In this document: in pieces, positions 8,239 to 17,192 of the stretch
Position numbering within the stretch: the first letter of the stretch is position 1
Layout: each line of letters starts with the position of its first letter
NCBI GenBank assembly: GCA_948470255.1
Contig: CAOKOS010000016.1
Location: forward strand, 1 to 49,511
Direction: 5' to 3'
Length of the DNA stretch: 49,511 nt
From: an uncultured Lachnotalea sp.
Lineage (GTDB): Bacteria; Bacillota; Clostridia; Lachnospirales; Lachnospiraceae
The notes under the pieces: model-generated
Told to the model about the DNA's origin: nothing
The model's input: the letters and a program-made list of their open reading frames with translations, nothing else
Databases searched by the model: none
Made by a program: the position numbers and the translations under genes

Positions 8239-8697
8239 CTACCATCTACATTCCAGGCTTTCGGCAACCATATTGTGAGTGATAAATTCCTCCACAAAGG
8301 CTTCTTCTTCTTTCCTCTCTGCCACCTGGTACTCTTTAAAACGTTTATCTTTCAGTTTTTCAAATTTGGAAGTATCTACTTTTGCATCAATAACTTCATT
8401 CTTCTTTTTTTCTTCCTTGGTTTTTAAAACCACCAAATGCTCTTTCTCCTGTTCAATCTGCTCCTCCATCCTCTCAATACACATATCATAGAGGAGATAA
8501 GATTCAATGGACGCTCCCGCTGATTTTGTTTCATCAAAACTTCCTTCATAATCTAAAAGCCTGCCGTTTAACTGCCGGATTTCTTCTTTTTTGTCATTGA
8601 CGCTTTTGAGGATCACGGCATGCTCTTTTTTCAAATTGTCCAAAACCTGTGTCTTATAATTCAAAACCGTATCCAAACTATAATGAAACCGTTTCAC
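8239..8697 (-). CDS. fliJ: Flagellar export chaperone-like protein FliJ
   Basis: 152 residues, almost entirely charged coiled coil (Lys/Glu heptads), beginning 'KRFHYSLDTVLNYKTQVLDN', typical of FliJ. FliJ is the stalk-like subunit of the flagellar type III export ATPase complex and promotes FliI ring activity. It starts with GTG behind GGAGGG and lies 19 bp after fliI. Identity rests on coiled-coil character, length, N-terminal motif and position. Confidence 0.87.
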   Translation of the reverse strand: MKRFHYSLDTVLNYKTQVLDNLKKEHAVILKSVNDKKEEIRQLNGRLLDYEGSFDETKSAGASIESYLLYDMCIERMEEQIEQEKEHLVVLKTKEEKKKNEVIDAKVDTSKFEKLKDKRFKEYQVAERKEEEAFVEEFITHNMVAESLECRW

Positions 8698-8716
8698 GTA
8701 AGAATCCCTCCATCAT

Positions 8717-10018
8717 CTACCCTGCAATCGAAGTCATCAACTGCACAGTTTCTTCATAAGAAAAGCTTTCATTGATTTCCTGCTTCAAAAACGCATTCAT
8801 ACTATTTATTTTGGACACTGCCTCATCAAGGGCAGGATTTGTTCCCTTTTTATAAGCGCCAATGGCAATCAAATCGGCATTTTTCTGATATAACGCCAAC
8901 AAATTACGAAAACGTGAATCCACCATTTTGTGTTCCTGCGGCACAATCTCCACCATCAGTCTCGATATGCTGGAGCCGATATCAATGGCAGGAAAATGAT
9001 TTTCATTGGCAAGCTGACGGCTTAAAACAATATGTCCGTCCAGGATTCCCCGGACCGTATCGGAAATAGGTTCATTGGTATCGTCGCCCTCCACCAATAC
9101 GGTATACACACCTGTGATGGAACCCTTGTCGAAATTCCCGCTTCTCTCCAAAAGCTTGGGGAATTCTGCATAAATAGAAGGGGTATACCCTCTCGCAATG
9201 GGCGGCTCTCCAATGGCCAGCCCAATTTCCCTTTGCGCCATGGCATATCTGGTCAATGAATCCATCATCAACAGTACATCATATCCCTGATCACGGAAAT
9301 ATTCTGCAATGGTGGTGGCCACCTGCGGGCATTTCATACGAAGCATAGCCGGCTGATCCGACGTTGCAACCACCAGCACAGAACGGCTCATCCCTTCTTC
9401 TCCCAAATCCTTCTGGACAAACTCAAGCACCTCACGGCCACGTTCGCCCACTAAAGCGATGACATTAATATCTGTTTTTACATTTTTGGCGATCATTCCC
9501 ATCAAAGTACTTTTTCCAACACCAGAACCGGCAAAAATACCGATTCTTTGACCTTTTCCAATAGTATTCAGTCCATCTATGGCCTTTACGCCAAATTCCA
9601 GCCGTTCCCTGATGGGAGGCCTTGCCAAAGGGTTGATTCCGGGCGATTCCACAGAGTAATAACGGGTGGGCTGAAACTCCGGCCCGCCGTCTATAGGTTC
9701 CCCCATTGCATTAATAATGCGCCCTCTTAAAAAATCCCCCACTGGAACCTTCAAACGGCGTCTGGTATTGCGTACAAAACTCCCCGCACTGATACCATTG
9801 GTATTTTCATAAGCCATAAGCTGGATACGGTTCTCTTTGAAGCCTACTACTTCTGCCCGGATTTGCCGGTTCTGCTCCTCGTTATAGATCATAACGAGAT
9901 CTCCAATGCTGCTTCTTCCCCCAGAGGCTTCCACAGACATTCCGACTACATTTTCAATTTTTCCGATACGGCTGACTGTCTCTGAATTGGCAATCAGCTG
10001 TGGCAGCTTTCTGAACAT
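8717..10018 (-). CDS. fliI: Flagellum-specific export ATPase FliI
   Basis: 433 residues, homologous to F1-ATPase beta. It has Walker A ('GSGVGKSTL', about residue 165), the catalytic glutamate region ('ALVGERGREV'), Walker B ('VLLMMDSLTRYAMAQREI') and the type III ATPase signature near 'PPIARGYTPSIYAEFPKLLERSG'. FliI energises and orders export of rod, hook and filament proteins. Its neighbours are its regulator FliH upstream and FliJ downstream. It starts at ATG. Confidence 0.97.
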   Translation of the reverse strand: MFRKLPQLIANSETVSRIGKIENVVGMSVEASGGRSSIGDLVMIYNEEQNRQIRAEVVGFKENRIQLMAYENTNGISAGSFVRNTRRRLKVPVGDFLRGRIINAMGEPIDGGPEFQPTRYYSVESPGINPLARPPIRERLEFGVKAIDGLNTIGKGQRIGIFAGSGVGKSTLMGMIAKNVKTDINVIALVGERGREVLEFVQKDLGEEGMSRSVLVVATSDQPAMLRMKCPQVATTIAEYFRDQGYDVLLMMDSLTRYAMAQREIGLAIGEPPIARGYTPSIYAEFPKLLERSGNFDKGSITGVYTVLVEGDDTNEPISDTVRGILDGHIVLSRQLANENHFPAIDIGSSISRLMVEIVPQEHKMVDSRFRNLLALYQKNADLIAIGAYKKGTNPALDEAVSKINSMNAFLKQEINESFSYEETVQLMTSIAG

Positions 10019-10033
10019 AGCCGTCCTGCTCCT

Positions 10034-10888
10034 TTATATGCGTATGGTTCCTGTAATATCACGGATATTCTCCATCTGAGTTTCCACTCCGATATCCAAA
10101 ATTTCCTCTGGCGTCTCGATAATGCAGCTCCCACGCTGCTCTTTCTCCATGACAATGAATTTAATGTTGTCGGAAACCCTGGTAAGTTCTGTCACCAAAT
10201 CTGCATCTGCCTCCATCATCATGTCATAATCCAATTTTTCCATATAGATTTTGAGCCAAGCTGTCTTTCTCAGCTTTTCTGTCTCAAAAACAATCATTCT
10301 TTTAATAATATCGCCGCTGGTATCCAGGCTGGTATGAATCACCTTCTCTGCCACAGCAAAAGCACATTCCTTTAGCTGATCCAGATACTCCCTCAGGCAT
10401 TTGTTTTTTGCCTGCTCGATACTCTTCACCATTTCGGAAAGCTCTTTCCTGACAGACTGTTGCTGCTTCTCAATGGCAACGGTCATATTTTCTATGGCCT
10501 GAATCTGCCCCTCTTTTCTTCCTTCCTCTTTTCCCACAGCAAAGCCTTCTAATCTGGCTTCTTCTTTTATTTGCTCCGCCTCTTCCCGCGCATTTTCCAG
10601 AAGCTCTTCTGCCTGCCGTCTGGCTTCCTCCAATTCCAAAGCCGTCTGTTGTCTGGCCTCTTCCTCTTCTTCACGCAGCCTCAGCAAATCTTCCCTCACT
10701 TCATCTATATTAAAATTCTCTTGCTCTTGTTCTTCTTCCTGTTGATCTTCTTCCCGCACATCCAGATTCCGTCTGTGAAGTTCCCGCACAACCGGTTGTG
10801 ACACTGCCAGAGGAGGAATGAATTCCCGTACTTTCTCCGGGTTCCATTCTTTAATCACATTCCTAGACGATGATATCATCCTCCTCAC
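10034..10888 (-). CDS. fliH: Flagellar assembly protein FliH
   Basis: About 284 residues. A long Glu/Arg/Gln-rich coiled coil (residues ~45-150, with 'AVGKEEGRKEGQIQAIENM') leads to a C-terminal domain resembling V/F-ATPase subunit E/delta ('AFAVAEKVIH', then 'VSDNIKFIVMEKEQRGSCIIET'). FliH holds FliI and restrains its ATPase. The gene overlaps the end of fliG by 26 bp. The start is uncertain: GTG at 10888 is used here, while the ATG at 10879 follows AGGAGG with no spacer. Confidence 0.9.
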   Translation of the reverse strand: MRRMISSSRNVIKEWNPEKVREFIPPLAVSQPVVRELHRRNLDVREEDQQEEEQEQENFNIDEVREDLLRLREEEEEARQQTALELEEARRQAEELLENAREEAEQIKEEARLEGFAVGKEEGRKEGQIQAIENMTVAIEKQQQSVRKELSEMVKSIEQAKNKCLREYLDQLKECAFAVAEKVIHTSLDTSGDIIKRMIVFETEKLRKTAWLKIYMEKLDYDMMMEADADLVTELTRVSDNIKFIVMEKEQRGSCIIETPEEILDIGVETQMENIRDITGTIRI

Positions 10889-11927
10889 TTCCCTTCTTAA
10901 TGATTACCTCGCCTCTCTCCTCCAGGTTACGAATCAAATTAACAATACGCTGCTGCGCTTCTTCCACATCCTTCAGTCTCACATTGGTTGTAATTTCCAA
11001 ATCGGCGCGGACAGTTTCCGCCATTCTCTTGGACATATTGCTGAAGAAAATCTGCTGCATTTCTTCTGAAGCCGTCTTAAGGGCATATACAACATCTTTG
11101 GAATCACAGTCACGCACAAAACGCTGTACAGAACGATCGTCCATATCCAGGATATTCTCGAAAATAAACATTTTGTCGCGGATGTCCTTTGCCAAATCAG
11201 GATTCGTTTTATTCAATTCTTCAAAGATCTTTCTCTCACTGCTACGGTCCACGTGATTCATCACGTCAGCCACATAATCAATACCACCCAGGTTGGTGTT
11301 TTCATCGCTGGTGATAATGGCAGAGAATTTACGTTTCATCTCTTCCTCTACAATGGCAATGGCTTCAGGCGAAACCCGATCCATGTTTGCCATCCCTTCC
11401 AGCACCTGAACCCGCTTTTCTTCCGGAAGCTGCTCCAGGATTCCCGCCGCCTGCTCCGGATCCATATAGGACAAAATCAAGACAATCACTTGCGACCGCT
11501 CATGCTGCAAAAGGGAAAGTAACGCCTTCGGATCGCCTTTTGTAAAAAAGTTAAAGGGTTTTGACTGCAACGTCTTGGATACCTTCTCTAAGAGTGACCT
11601 GGCAGTCGTATCTCCAAATGCTTTTTCCAAAACATTGCGCGCATAGTCAAGCCCGCCGTCCGTCATCATCTTATGGGTCAGGCACAGCTTATAAAACTCA
11701 TCTAAGGCAGCTTCCACCTGTGCATTGCTGGTTTTTCCAAGCTTTGCCACCTCATATGTCAAATCTTCAATATCCTGCTCGCTAAGATACTTATAAATCT
11801 GAGACGCCCGGTCAGCGCCCAGAGATATAATCACAATGGCTGCCTTCTGCCTGGAATTCAGAACTACTTCCTTTTCAGGCGCTTCCTCACTTATGTTTTT
11901 GTTTGTCTGCACTGCGGCTTCCGCCAT
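10863..11927 (-). CDS. fliG: Flagellar motor switch protein FliG
   Basis: 354 residues from the ATG at 11927, preferred over the GTG at 11936 because GGAAGGTG lies 6 bases before it. It has the N-terminal FliF-binding domain ('SRQKAAIVIISLGADRASQIYKYL'), the middle domain with the EHPQ-equivalent region ('LLQHERSQVIVLILSYMDPEQAA'), and the C-terminal torque helix ('DDRSVQRFVRDCDSKDVVYAL'). FliG connects the MS ring to FliM and meets MotA. It overlaps fliF by 41 bp. Confidence 0.97.
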   Translation of the reverse strand: MAEAAVQTNKNISEEAPEKEVVLNSRQKAAIVIISLGADRASQIYKYLSEQDIEDLTYEVAKLGKTSNAQVEAALDEFYKLCLTHKMMTDGGLDYARNVLEKAFGDTTARSLLEKVSKTLQSKPFNFFTKGDPKALLSLLQHERSQVIVLILSYMDPEQAAGILEQLPEEKRVQVLEGMANMDRVSPEAIAIVEEEMKRKFSAIITSDENTNLGGIDYVADVMNHVDRSSERKIFEELNKTNPDLAKDIRDKMFIFENILDMDDRSVQRFVRDCDSKDVVYALKTASEEMQQIFFSNMSKRMAETVRADLEITTNVRLKDVEEAQQRIVNLIRNLEERGEVIIKKGSEEDDIIV

Positions 11928-13617
11928 TCCTATCACCTTCCTCGCCCAGCCATCCTTGTACCAGTTTTGCTACAATCTGCGGATTCTGATCCACGATTTC
12001 ACCAATGTTCTGTTTCAACTTAAGATTCCGCTGCATCTTAAGTTTAAGAATCTCCTCATTCTGAGACATTTCCTCATCTTCTTCAAGCTGTATAGGAGCA
12101 TCTTCTCCGCTGTCCGGGAATTCGTCTTCCGTCCAATTTCCGTGGGCAACTCCCAATTCACCCGGCGACAGCGCCGAAGCAATCTCATCTGCCTCCCGTT
12201 TTTTCTTACGCTTCTTCCGAAGCAGCAGCAAAAGCAGAAGAAACAGAATCAAAACGCCTCCCGCTATCAATGCAATTAGAAGAGGGAGCGGCAGTCCTCC
12301 TGCCTCCTGATCCGGCTGCACGGCAGGAACAGAATCACCGTCTGGACTTTCCGCCCGCGATTCCGCTGACAATGTACGGACAATCGTAATATTGTTTTCT
12401 GCATTTTCAGAAGAGATCCCTGACGCATTTGCCACCAGGCTCCGTAAGTCACTCAAAGACACGGACATATCGTCTGTGTCAATCACAACGCTTATGGTTG
12501 TATTTTCCAGAACACCCGGATCAACCTCCGTCTGCTCTTTTACAACATTATAAAGCCATTCCCGGCTGACACTGTCATAACTATAATTGTCAGCGGTATC
12601 ATCGCCATTTTCATATGTATAACGCGGAACCTCCGCATTTCCATCGGCCCCTGCAACGCCTCCGTCCTCGGGATCCGAATCTCCTTCCCGCGCTCCAGAA
12701 GCGCTCTCCCAGTTTTTAAGCCCGGTTTTATCTTCCTCGTCAATTTTTTCAGGAGTGCTGTATGTAGTGGATTCCCGCAGTAGGCGCGACATGTTGACCG
12801 TGCCTTTTACAGCAACCTCCACCTTGCCTTTTCCGTATATTTTTTCCAGTATTGTCCGTATATTGGCTGCAATCTTATTCTCAATCAGTTCAGTTAGTTC
12901 ATTCAAATCCGATGCCGCGCCAATAGTGGAGCTGCTGCTACCGCCACTGCCCACCTCCAACATGGTTCCCGCATCAAAAACGGATATATTTGTAAACGTC
13001 ATACCACGCACAGCAGTGCTGATCAGGCGCCTTATGGCATCTGCCCCCTCCGCACTTAATGTCCGTCCATTCATCATGGTAACTGTCACTGCAGCAGAGG
13101 CTTCCGATTCGCTTTCATCGCTGAGAGCATAATTTGACTCTTTGGCGGCAGTAATCGTCACCTTTGCATCCTGAACACCATCAAAAAGCCGAATCTGGGC
13201 TCCCAGCCTGTCCTGAAGATCATACAGTGTATACTGTTTCCGGTCTGATTCTGTAGACATTAACCCTGCGTGGTCAATATACATATCATACGAAAAACCA
13301 CTCTTCGGATATCCCTGGCTTAAAAGATCCGCCCTGGTCTGATCCACTGTAGAAGATGGCACAGAAATACTTCCATTACTCTCATTATATTGATAGGAAA
13401 CATCAGCATCCCGCAAAAGGCCCGACACCTGCTGCGCTTCCTCCTGGCTCAATCCTGTAAAAAGAATACTATAACTATTGTCCCGGCTAAAATGCAGGAT
13501 GAGCAAAATCGCCGCTGCGATAACGATGGTTCCTCCCACAATCGCAATCAACTGCTTTTTTGTTTTATCTGCCAGTTTTTGCCACCGTTCTTTGAGACTT
13601 CGCACGTTCTTCCCCAA
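11887..13617 (-). CDS. fliF: Flagellar MS-ring protein FliF
   Basis: About 576 residues. An N-terminal TM helix (~23-43) is followed by YscJ-like ring-building motifs ('FTGLSQEEAQQVSGLLRDADVS') and the conserved region near 'ALYDLQDRLGAQIRLFDGV'. A Ser/Gly/Asp-rich linker, a second TM (~445-470) and a cytoplasmic tail ending in the FliG-binding helix ('IVAKLVQGWLGEE') complete it. It forms the MS ring that houses the export gate. The start is unclear: TTG at 13617 or GTG at 13605, the latter with GGGGAAG at proper spacing. Confidence 0.95.
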   Translation of the reverse strand: MGKNVRSLKERWQKLADKTKKQLIAIVGGTIVIAAAILLILHFSRDNSYSILFTGLSQEEAQQVSGLLRDADVSYQYNESNGSISVPSSTVDQTRADLLSQGYPKSGFSYDMYIDHAGLMSTESDRKQYTLYDLQDRLGAQIRLFDGVQDAKVTITAAKESNYALSDESESEASAAVTVTMMNGRTLSAEGADAIRRLISTAVRGMTFTNISVFDAGTMLEVGSGGSSSSTIGAASDLNELTELIENKIAANIRTILEKIYGKGKVEVAVKGTVNMSRLLRESTTYSTPEKIDEEDKTGLKNWESASGAREGDSDPEDGGVAGADGNAEVPRYTYENGDDTADNYSYDSVSREWLYNVVKEQTEVDPGVLENTTISVVIDTDDMSVSLSDLRSLVANASGISSENAENNITIVRTLSAESRAESPDGDSVPAVQPDQEAGGLPLPLLIALIAGGVLILFLLLLLLLRKKRKKKREADEIASALSPGELGVAHGNWTEDEFPDSGEDAPIQLEEDEEMSQNEEILKLKMQRNLKLKQNIGEIVDQNPQIVAKLVQGWLGEEGDRNGGSRSADKQKHK

Positions 13618-13635
13618 CCTTCGCTCGTAATTTTA

Positions 13636-13953
13636 TTATATATTAATCTTCATCAGCTCATTATAAGATTCCAATGTCTTATTTCGCAATGTAACAAGGA
13701 TATCTACGCTGAGAGCTGCTTTTGCTTCTGCAATCGGCAAAGTATGAACATCATCGAGCTGTCCTGTTGCAAGAAGATACTGCTTATTCTCCACATCCGC
13801 CTGAGCAGTATAAACCTGGTTTACAACATTCTGAAAAACATCAGAAAACAACGCCGCTTCACTATTGTCCCGGCCAGCTGTTTTCTGAGTACTGCTCCCT
13901 ATCTTATCCCATGCCGTCATAGGCGTAATAAACTGAACTGTATCGAACTCCAT
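13636..13953 (-). CDS. fliE: Flagellar hook-basal body protein FliE
   Basis: 105 residues, normal FliE length. The C-terminal half has the family pattern ('QYLLATGQLDDVHTLPIAEA' and 'VTLRNKTLESYNELMKINI'), ending like most FliE proteins in a helix with 'NEIM' type residues. FliE links the MS ring to the rod. It directly follows flgB in this operon, so the usual intervening flgC is missing. The ATG lies behind AAGGAG. Confidence 0.93.
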   Translation of the reverse strand: MEFDTVQFITPMTAWDKIGSSTQKTAGRDNSEAALFSDVFQNVVNQVYTAQADVENKQYLLATGQLDDVHTLPIAEAKAALSVDILVTLRNKTLESYNELMKINI

Positions 13954-14018
13954 TGTATCCCGACTCCTTCCCTACCTTCTATCATACGAATCAATTTTAA
14001 ATTTTAGAACGCAAAAAT

Positions 14019-14408
14019 TTAAAATGCCTTAGCGGCACTCTGTAAACGCTTAAAGTCATTATTAACAGACTTAAGTAAATACTGGTATTCATAAGCTGTG
14101 CGGACAAGATCCACCTGCTCCTGATCCATATCCACATTGTTTCCATCCAAGCGCGTAGACTCTGCCTCGCTGACATGCAGCCGGGCCACGGAAGAATGAA
14201 TTGCCTGGCCAACCGCAGACTTGGGATGACGGTCTTTGCTGGCGCTCTGAAGTTTCTTCTGAAGTACGCCCTCAAAAGTCATATACTTGGTTTTATAGCC
14301 AGGGGTATCTACATTTGTAATATTATTCAAAGTTATACTCTGTCTTCCCCAGAGGAAATCCAAAGTTTTTTCTGTCAGCTCTATACCGTTTCCATATAAA
14401 CTGGACAA
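14019..14408 (-). CDS. flgB: Flagellar basal-body rod protein FlgB
   Basis: 129 residues from TTG at 14408. AAGGAG is 8 bases upstream of this TTG (5 bases from the TTG at 14411). Frames extending farther upstream would run into the promoter. It has the rod signature ('WGRQSITLNNITNVDTPGYK') and the C-terminal rod helix ('EQVDLVRTAYEYQYLLKSV'). FlgB is the rod subunit next to FliE. First gene of the visible flagellar operon, with a promoter at 14455-14483. Confidence 0.93.
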   Translation of the reverse strand: MSSLYGNGIELTEKTLDFLWGRQSITLNNITNVDTPGYKTKYMTFEGVLQKKLQSASKDRHPKSAVGQAIHSSVARLHVSEAESTRLDGNNVDMDQEQVDLVRTAYEYQYLLKSVNNDFKRLQSAAKAF

Positions 14409-14454
14409 CAAAATCACTCCTTCTCTACTTCTTTTCGCCTGTTTCGACCTAATA

Positions 14455-14483
14455 AGTATATCAATTATTCCTTTAAAACGCAA
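14455..14483 (-). promoter_or_regulatory. Sigma-A-like promoter of the flagellar operon
   Basis: On the minus strand TTGCGT (14478-14483) and TATACT (14455-14460) are separated by exactly 17 bases, about 50 bases before the flgB start. No convincing sigma-D (motility sigma) pattern was found in this gap. Confidence 0.6.
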
Positions 14484-14561
14484 TACTATATTACCAAAAA
14501 ACAATTCTTTCCATCGTTAGTTTTTTAACCCAATCAACCCAATAATTCTCTTTTATACACC

Positions 14562-14595
14562 TAAAAAGGGACGGAATTTTATCAACCCCATCCCT
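14562..14595 (-). terminator. Rho-independent terminator after the 14614-15237 gene
   Basis: An 8-bp stem (14588-14595 with 14567-14574, one G-T pair) is followed on the minus strand by TTTTTAGG. It separates the small unknown gene from the flagellar operon. Confidence 0.7.
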
Positions 14596-14613
14596 CTAAA
14601 GCCCATAAAAGTT

Positions 14614-15237
14614 TTATTCTGTCACCGCTTTCTGATACTGATAACCATCAAGGCTACCATTCTGTTTCCAGTAATCAAAGCGCTTATTAATTTCATCGTG
14701 GGTCTGGCTACAGATAGAAGGAAGACTGCTGCCCCACTGTCCCATGGCCTCTTTAAAGCCCTTATCAACAGCCGCTCTCAGCTCTTCAATCTTGGAAGCA
14801 TCTCCGCCTGACAAAGCCACGCACATATCCATAATCCGTCCGGCTACTGCATTGACGCCCCATTCGCCGTCTTCACCGATTGCCTGCTGTGCAGCCAACT
14901 GCTGCTCTGGCGTGACAACCAAATCGCTGAAAAAGTCTTTCGTAAGCCCTTTCTTGGCCAATTCAGCTTTCTTTCCCGCATTGGCCTGGCTGCTTATGAT
15001 GTCATTGAGCATCTTTGTGAAGGACTGCTCCCTCTGCTCCTGATACTTCTGGATTTCATTGGCGCTTAATTTCTTTGTCTCAGTGGCAGGCGCCTCCGCA
15101 CTTTTTACAAAAGTATCCACATCTGCCTTTTTTGCCTCTGCCGCCGCTTCTGATTTCTGTGCTGTATTTACTGTAGATGTTGCTTTTATATCCGCTACAG
15201 CATTGTAACGATTTGTAACAGCTGATGAAACCACCAT
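14614..15237 (-). CDS. Unknown protein beside the chemotaxis and flagellar genes, possibly DUF5610-like
   Basis: 207 residues from the ATG at 15237, chosen because AAAGGAG lies at suitable spacing; an ATG at 15273 has no site. The first ~70 residues are Ala/Lys/Thr-rich and probably disordered. A helical domain follows (residues ~70-207), with 'GGDASKIEELRAAVDKGFKEA' in outline, a phrase that recalls DUF5610-type proteins; I am not sure of that link. No signal peptide, membrane segment or catalytic motif is visible. It follows the chemoreceptor gene by ~77 bp and ends at its own terminator just before the flagellar operon, so a motility link is plausible but unproven. Confidence 0.6.
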   Translation of the reverse strand: MVVSSAVTNRYNAVADIKATSTVNTAQKSEAAAEAKKADVDTFVKSAEAPATETKKLSANEIQKYQEQREQSFTKMLNDIISSQANAGKKAELAKKGLTKDFFSDLVVTPEQQLAAQQAIGEDGEWGVNAVAGRIMDMCVALSGGDASKIEELRAAVDKGFKEAMGQWGSSLPSICSQTHDEINKRFDYWKQNGSLDGYQYQKAVTE

Positions 15238-15314
15238 GATATAACCTCTCCTTTCTAAATATATATTTTTCATTTTTTATATTTTTTCTCTATTGCCCCG
15301 TTGGGACATTGGAA

Positions 15315-17093
15315 TCAGTACTTATCAAATCCGCTCTGAGAATCCATATAAGACGTCGGTTCTTCGCTGTAGGAAACTGCCGGCGCACTGTAAGAAGAAG
15401 ATGTACTGGAGCCGCCTTTCAGCTTAAACCTGGCAACCAGGCCTTTCAGCACCTGCGCCTGTCCGGAAAGCTCTTCACTGGAGGCTGCGTTTTCTTCTGC
15501 TGTAGCAGAGTTCGTCTGCACAACACTGGAAATCTGATCAATACCAATCATCACCTGTGATACAGCTGCTGCCTGTTCCTGAGAAGCCTTTGAAATTTCA
15601 TATACAACAGAGGCAGATTCTTCCGACATCTCAGTAATCTTGCTGAAAGAAGCCGCTGTCTGGTCTGCGATGGCAGCCCCATCCTTAACAGCTTTGATCG
15701 TAGCTCCAATCAGCGCTGCAGTATTCTTTGAAGCCTCTGCAGACTTGCTTGCCAGATTACGGACTTCATCAGCCACAACGGCAAACCCTTTGCCAGCAGT
15801 ACCTGCTCTGGCTGCCTCTACTGCTGCGTTCAGCGCCAGGATATTTGTCTGGAATGCAATATCTTCAATCGTTTTGATAATCTTGCTGATTTCATTGGCT
15901 GAATCATCAATCTGAGCCATAGCTTCTGTCATGCTGCTCATCTGCTGCTTGCCAAGCTCCAGTTCTGCCACGGTAGCGCTCATCTGCTCGCCGGCATCCT
16001 TTGCACGGTCTGCGTTTTTATTCACATGAGTAGAAATCTCATTGATGGTAGCGGCAATCTCCTGTACAGAAGAAGCCTGCTCTGTAGCGCCCTGGCTCAG
16101 AGCCTGAGCCGCGCTGGAGACCTGGTCGCTTCCGCTTGCCACCTGGCCGGATGCGTCATTAATACGCGTCATTGTATCATTCATGGAATCAGCAATATGC
16201 TCCAAAGATTTTTTCACTTTGGCAAATTCGCCTGCATAATCATAAGTCAGACGGACAGTCAGTTCGCCGTCGGCCAATTCATCCAGAACCATGGAAATCT
16301 CGTCAATATAATTCACATAATCCTTCAGACGTACCACAGTATCATTGACATTCTTCGCCAATACTCCCAGCTCGTCTTTGGAATGATAATTAATCTCCAG
16401 ATCCAGCTCGCCTTCAGCAATCTTCTTAGAAACCACATCCAACTCGCGAACAGGGGTGGTAATCATACGGATCACAATCAGGGAACCGCCTATAAGAAGC
16501 AGGATACTGATAATGATAATTGTCAACATAATCGTATTAGACGAATGGAATGCAGTTTCCGCCTGGGAAGCAAGAGAATCTGCATCCGCCTTGCTGTGCT
16601 CCACCAGCTTTATAAGCTTTGCAGACACTTCGTCATACTCATTTGTAGACTCAATGGAGATCGCCATGGCCCCCTCTGTGTCATTCTGCCTACTGGCCAC
16701 CAGTACCTGCTCAAAATAGGACATATAAGCGCTCCAGCCATCTTTTACTTCCTGAAGAAGCTGTTTGACTTCGCTGTCAGTCGCTCTTGATACACACTCC
16801 TCAAGTCCTGCAGTGATGCTCTCATTTACCGTTGCCATTTCCGCTTCAATCGTTTCCATGTCGCTTTTCTCTGTCGTAAGTACATGACGAAGCCCCAGTC
16901 TGCGGAAGTCCGACATATTGGTATGTAATTCCTCTGTCGCTGTCAGAGTCGGAATACTGCTTTCCGTAATCTCTGTAGTCTTCTTGCTAATGATCGTCAT
17001 ACAAACCACAGACACGACACCTGTAAGCAGAAGACACACAACTGCAACAATAAGTATCAGTGTCAGTTTTGAGCGAATTTTTAAATTTTTCAT
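15315..17093 (-). CDS. Methyl-accepting chemotaxis protein
   Basis: 592 residues. Two TM helices (about 11-34 and 190-212) enclose an all-helical extracytoplasmic domain of ~150 residues that looks like a four-helix-bundle MCP sensor. A HAMP domain follows, then a further linker. The signalling domain carries the strongly conserved hairpin tip ('[20 protein letters not shown]', then '[15 protein letters not shown]'). The C-terminal Ser-rich tail ends without a CheR-binding pentapeptide of the NWETF type. The ligand cannot be read from the sequence. A promoter lies just upstream. Confidence 0.96.
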   Translation of the reverse strand: MKNLKIRSKLTLILIVAVVCLLLTGVVSVVCMTIISKKTTEITESSIPTLTATEELHTNMSDFRRLGLRHVLTTEKSDMETIEAEMATVNESITAGLEECVSRATDSEVKQLLQEVKDGWSAYMSYFEQVLVASRQNDTEGAMAISIESTNEYDEVSAKLIKLVEHSKADADSLASQAETAFHSSNTIMLTIIIISILLLIGGSLIVIRMITTPVRELDVVSKKIAEGELDLEINYHSKDELGVLAKNVNDTVVRLKDYVNYIDEISMVLDELADGELTVRLTYDYAGEFAKVKKSLEHIADSMNDTMTRINDASGQVASGSDQVSSAAQALSQGATEQASSVQEIAATINEISTHVNKNADRAKDAGEQMSATVAELELGKQQMSSMTEAMAQIDDSANEISKIIKTIEDIAFQTNILALNAAVEAARAGTAGKGFAVVADEVRNLASKSAEASKNTAALIGATIKAVKDGAAIADQTAASFSKITEMSEESASVVYEISKASQEQAAAVSQVMIGIDQISSVVQTNSATAEENAASSEELSGQAQVLKGLVARFKLKGGSSTSSSYSAPAVSYSEEPTSYMDSQSGFDKY

Positions 17094-17123
17094 AGCTGAT
17101 TTTCCTCCATTGTATGTATAAAA

Positions 17124-17153
17124 AATATACCCTTATTTTAGTTATCGTCACAA
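17124..17153 (-). promoter_or_regulatory. Putative promoter of the chemoreceptor gene
   Basis: TTGTGA (17148-17153) and TATATT (17124-17129) on the minus strand, 18 bases apart, end about 30 bases before the MCP start codon, which follows GGAGG. Confidence 0.5.
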
Positions 17154-17192
17154 AACCTCAATATATAAGCGGCAGCAGAAAAAAAGAAATGA

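Noticed and set aside
14409-14504. Longer flgB start at TTG 14504 and a sigma-D promoter for the flagellar operon
   Set aside because: The longer start overlaps the promoter hexamers, and the region has no TAAA-N15-GCCGATAT-like pattern.
16026-16790. 254-residue plus-strand reading frame opposite the chemoreceptor gene
   Set aside because: Antisense to conserved MCP signalling and HAMP sequence, with no ribosome binding site or domain.
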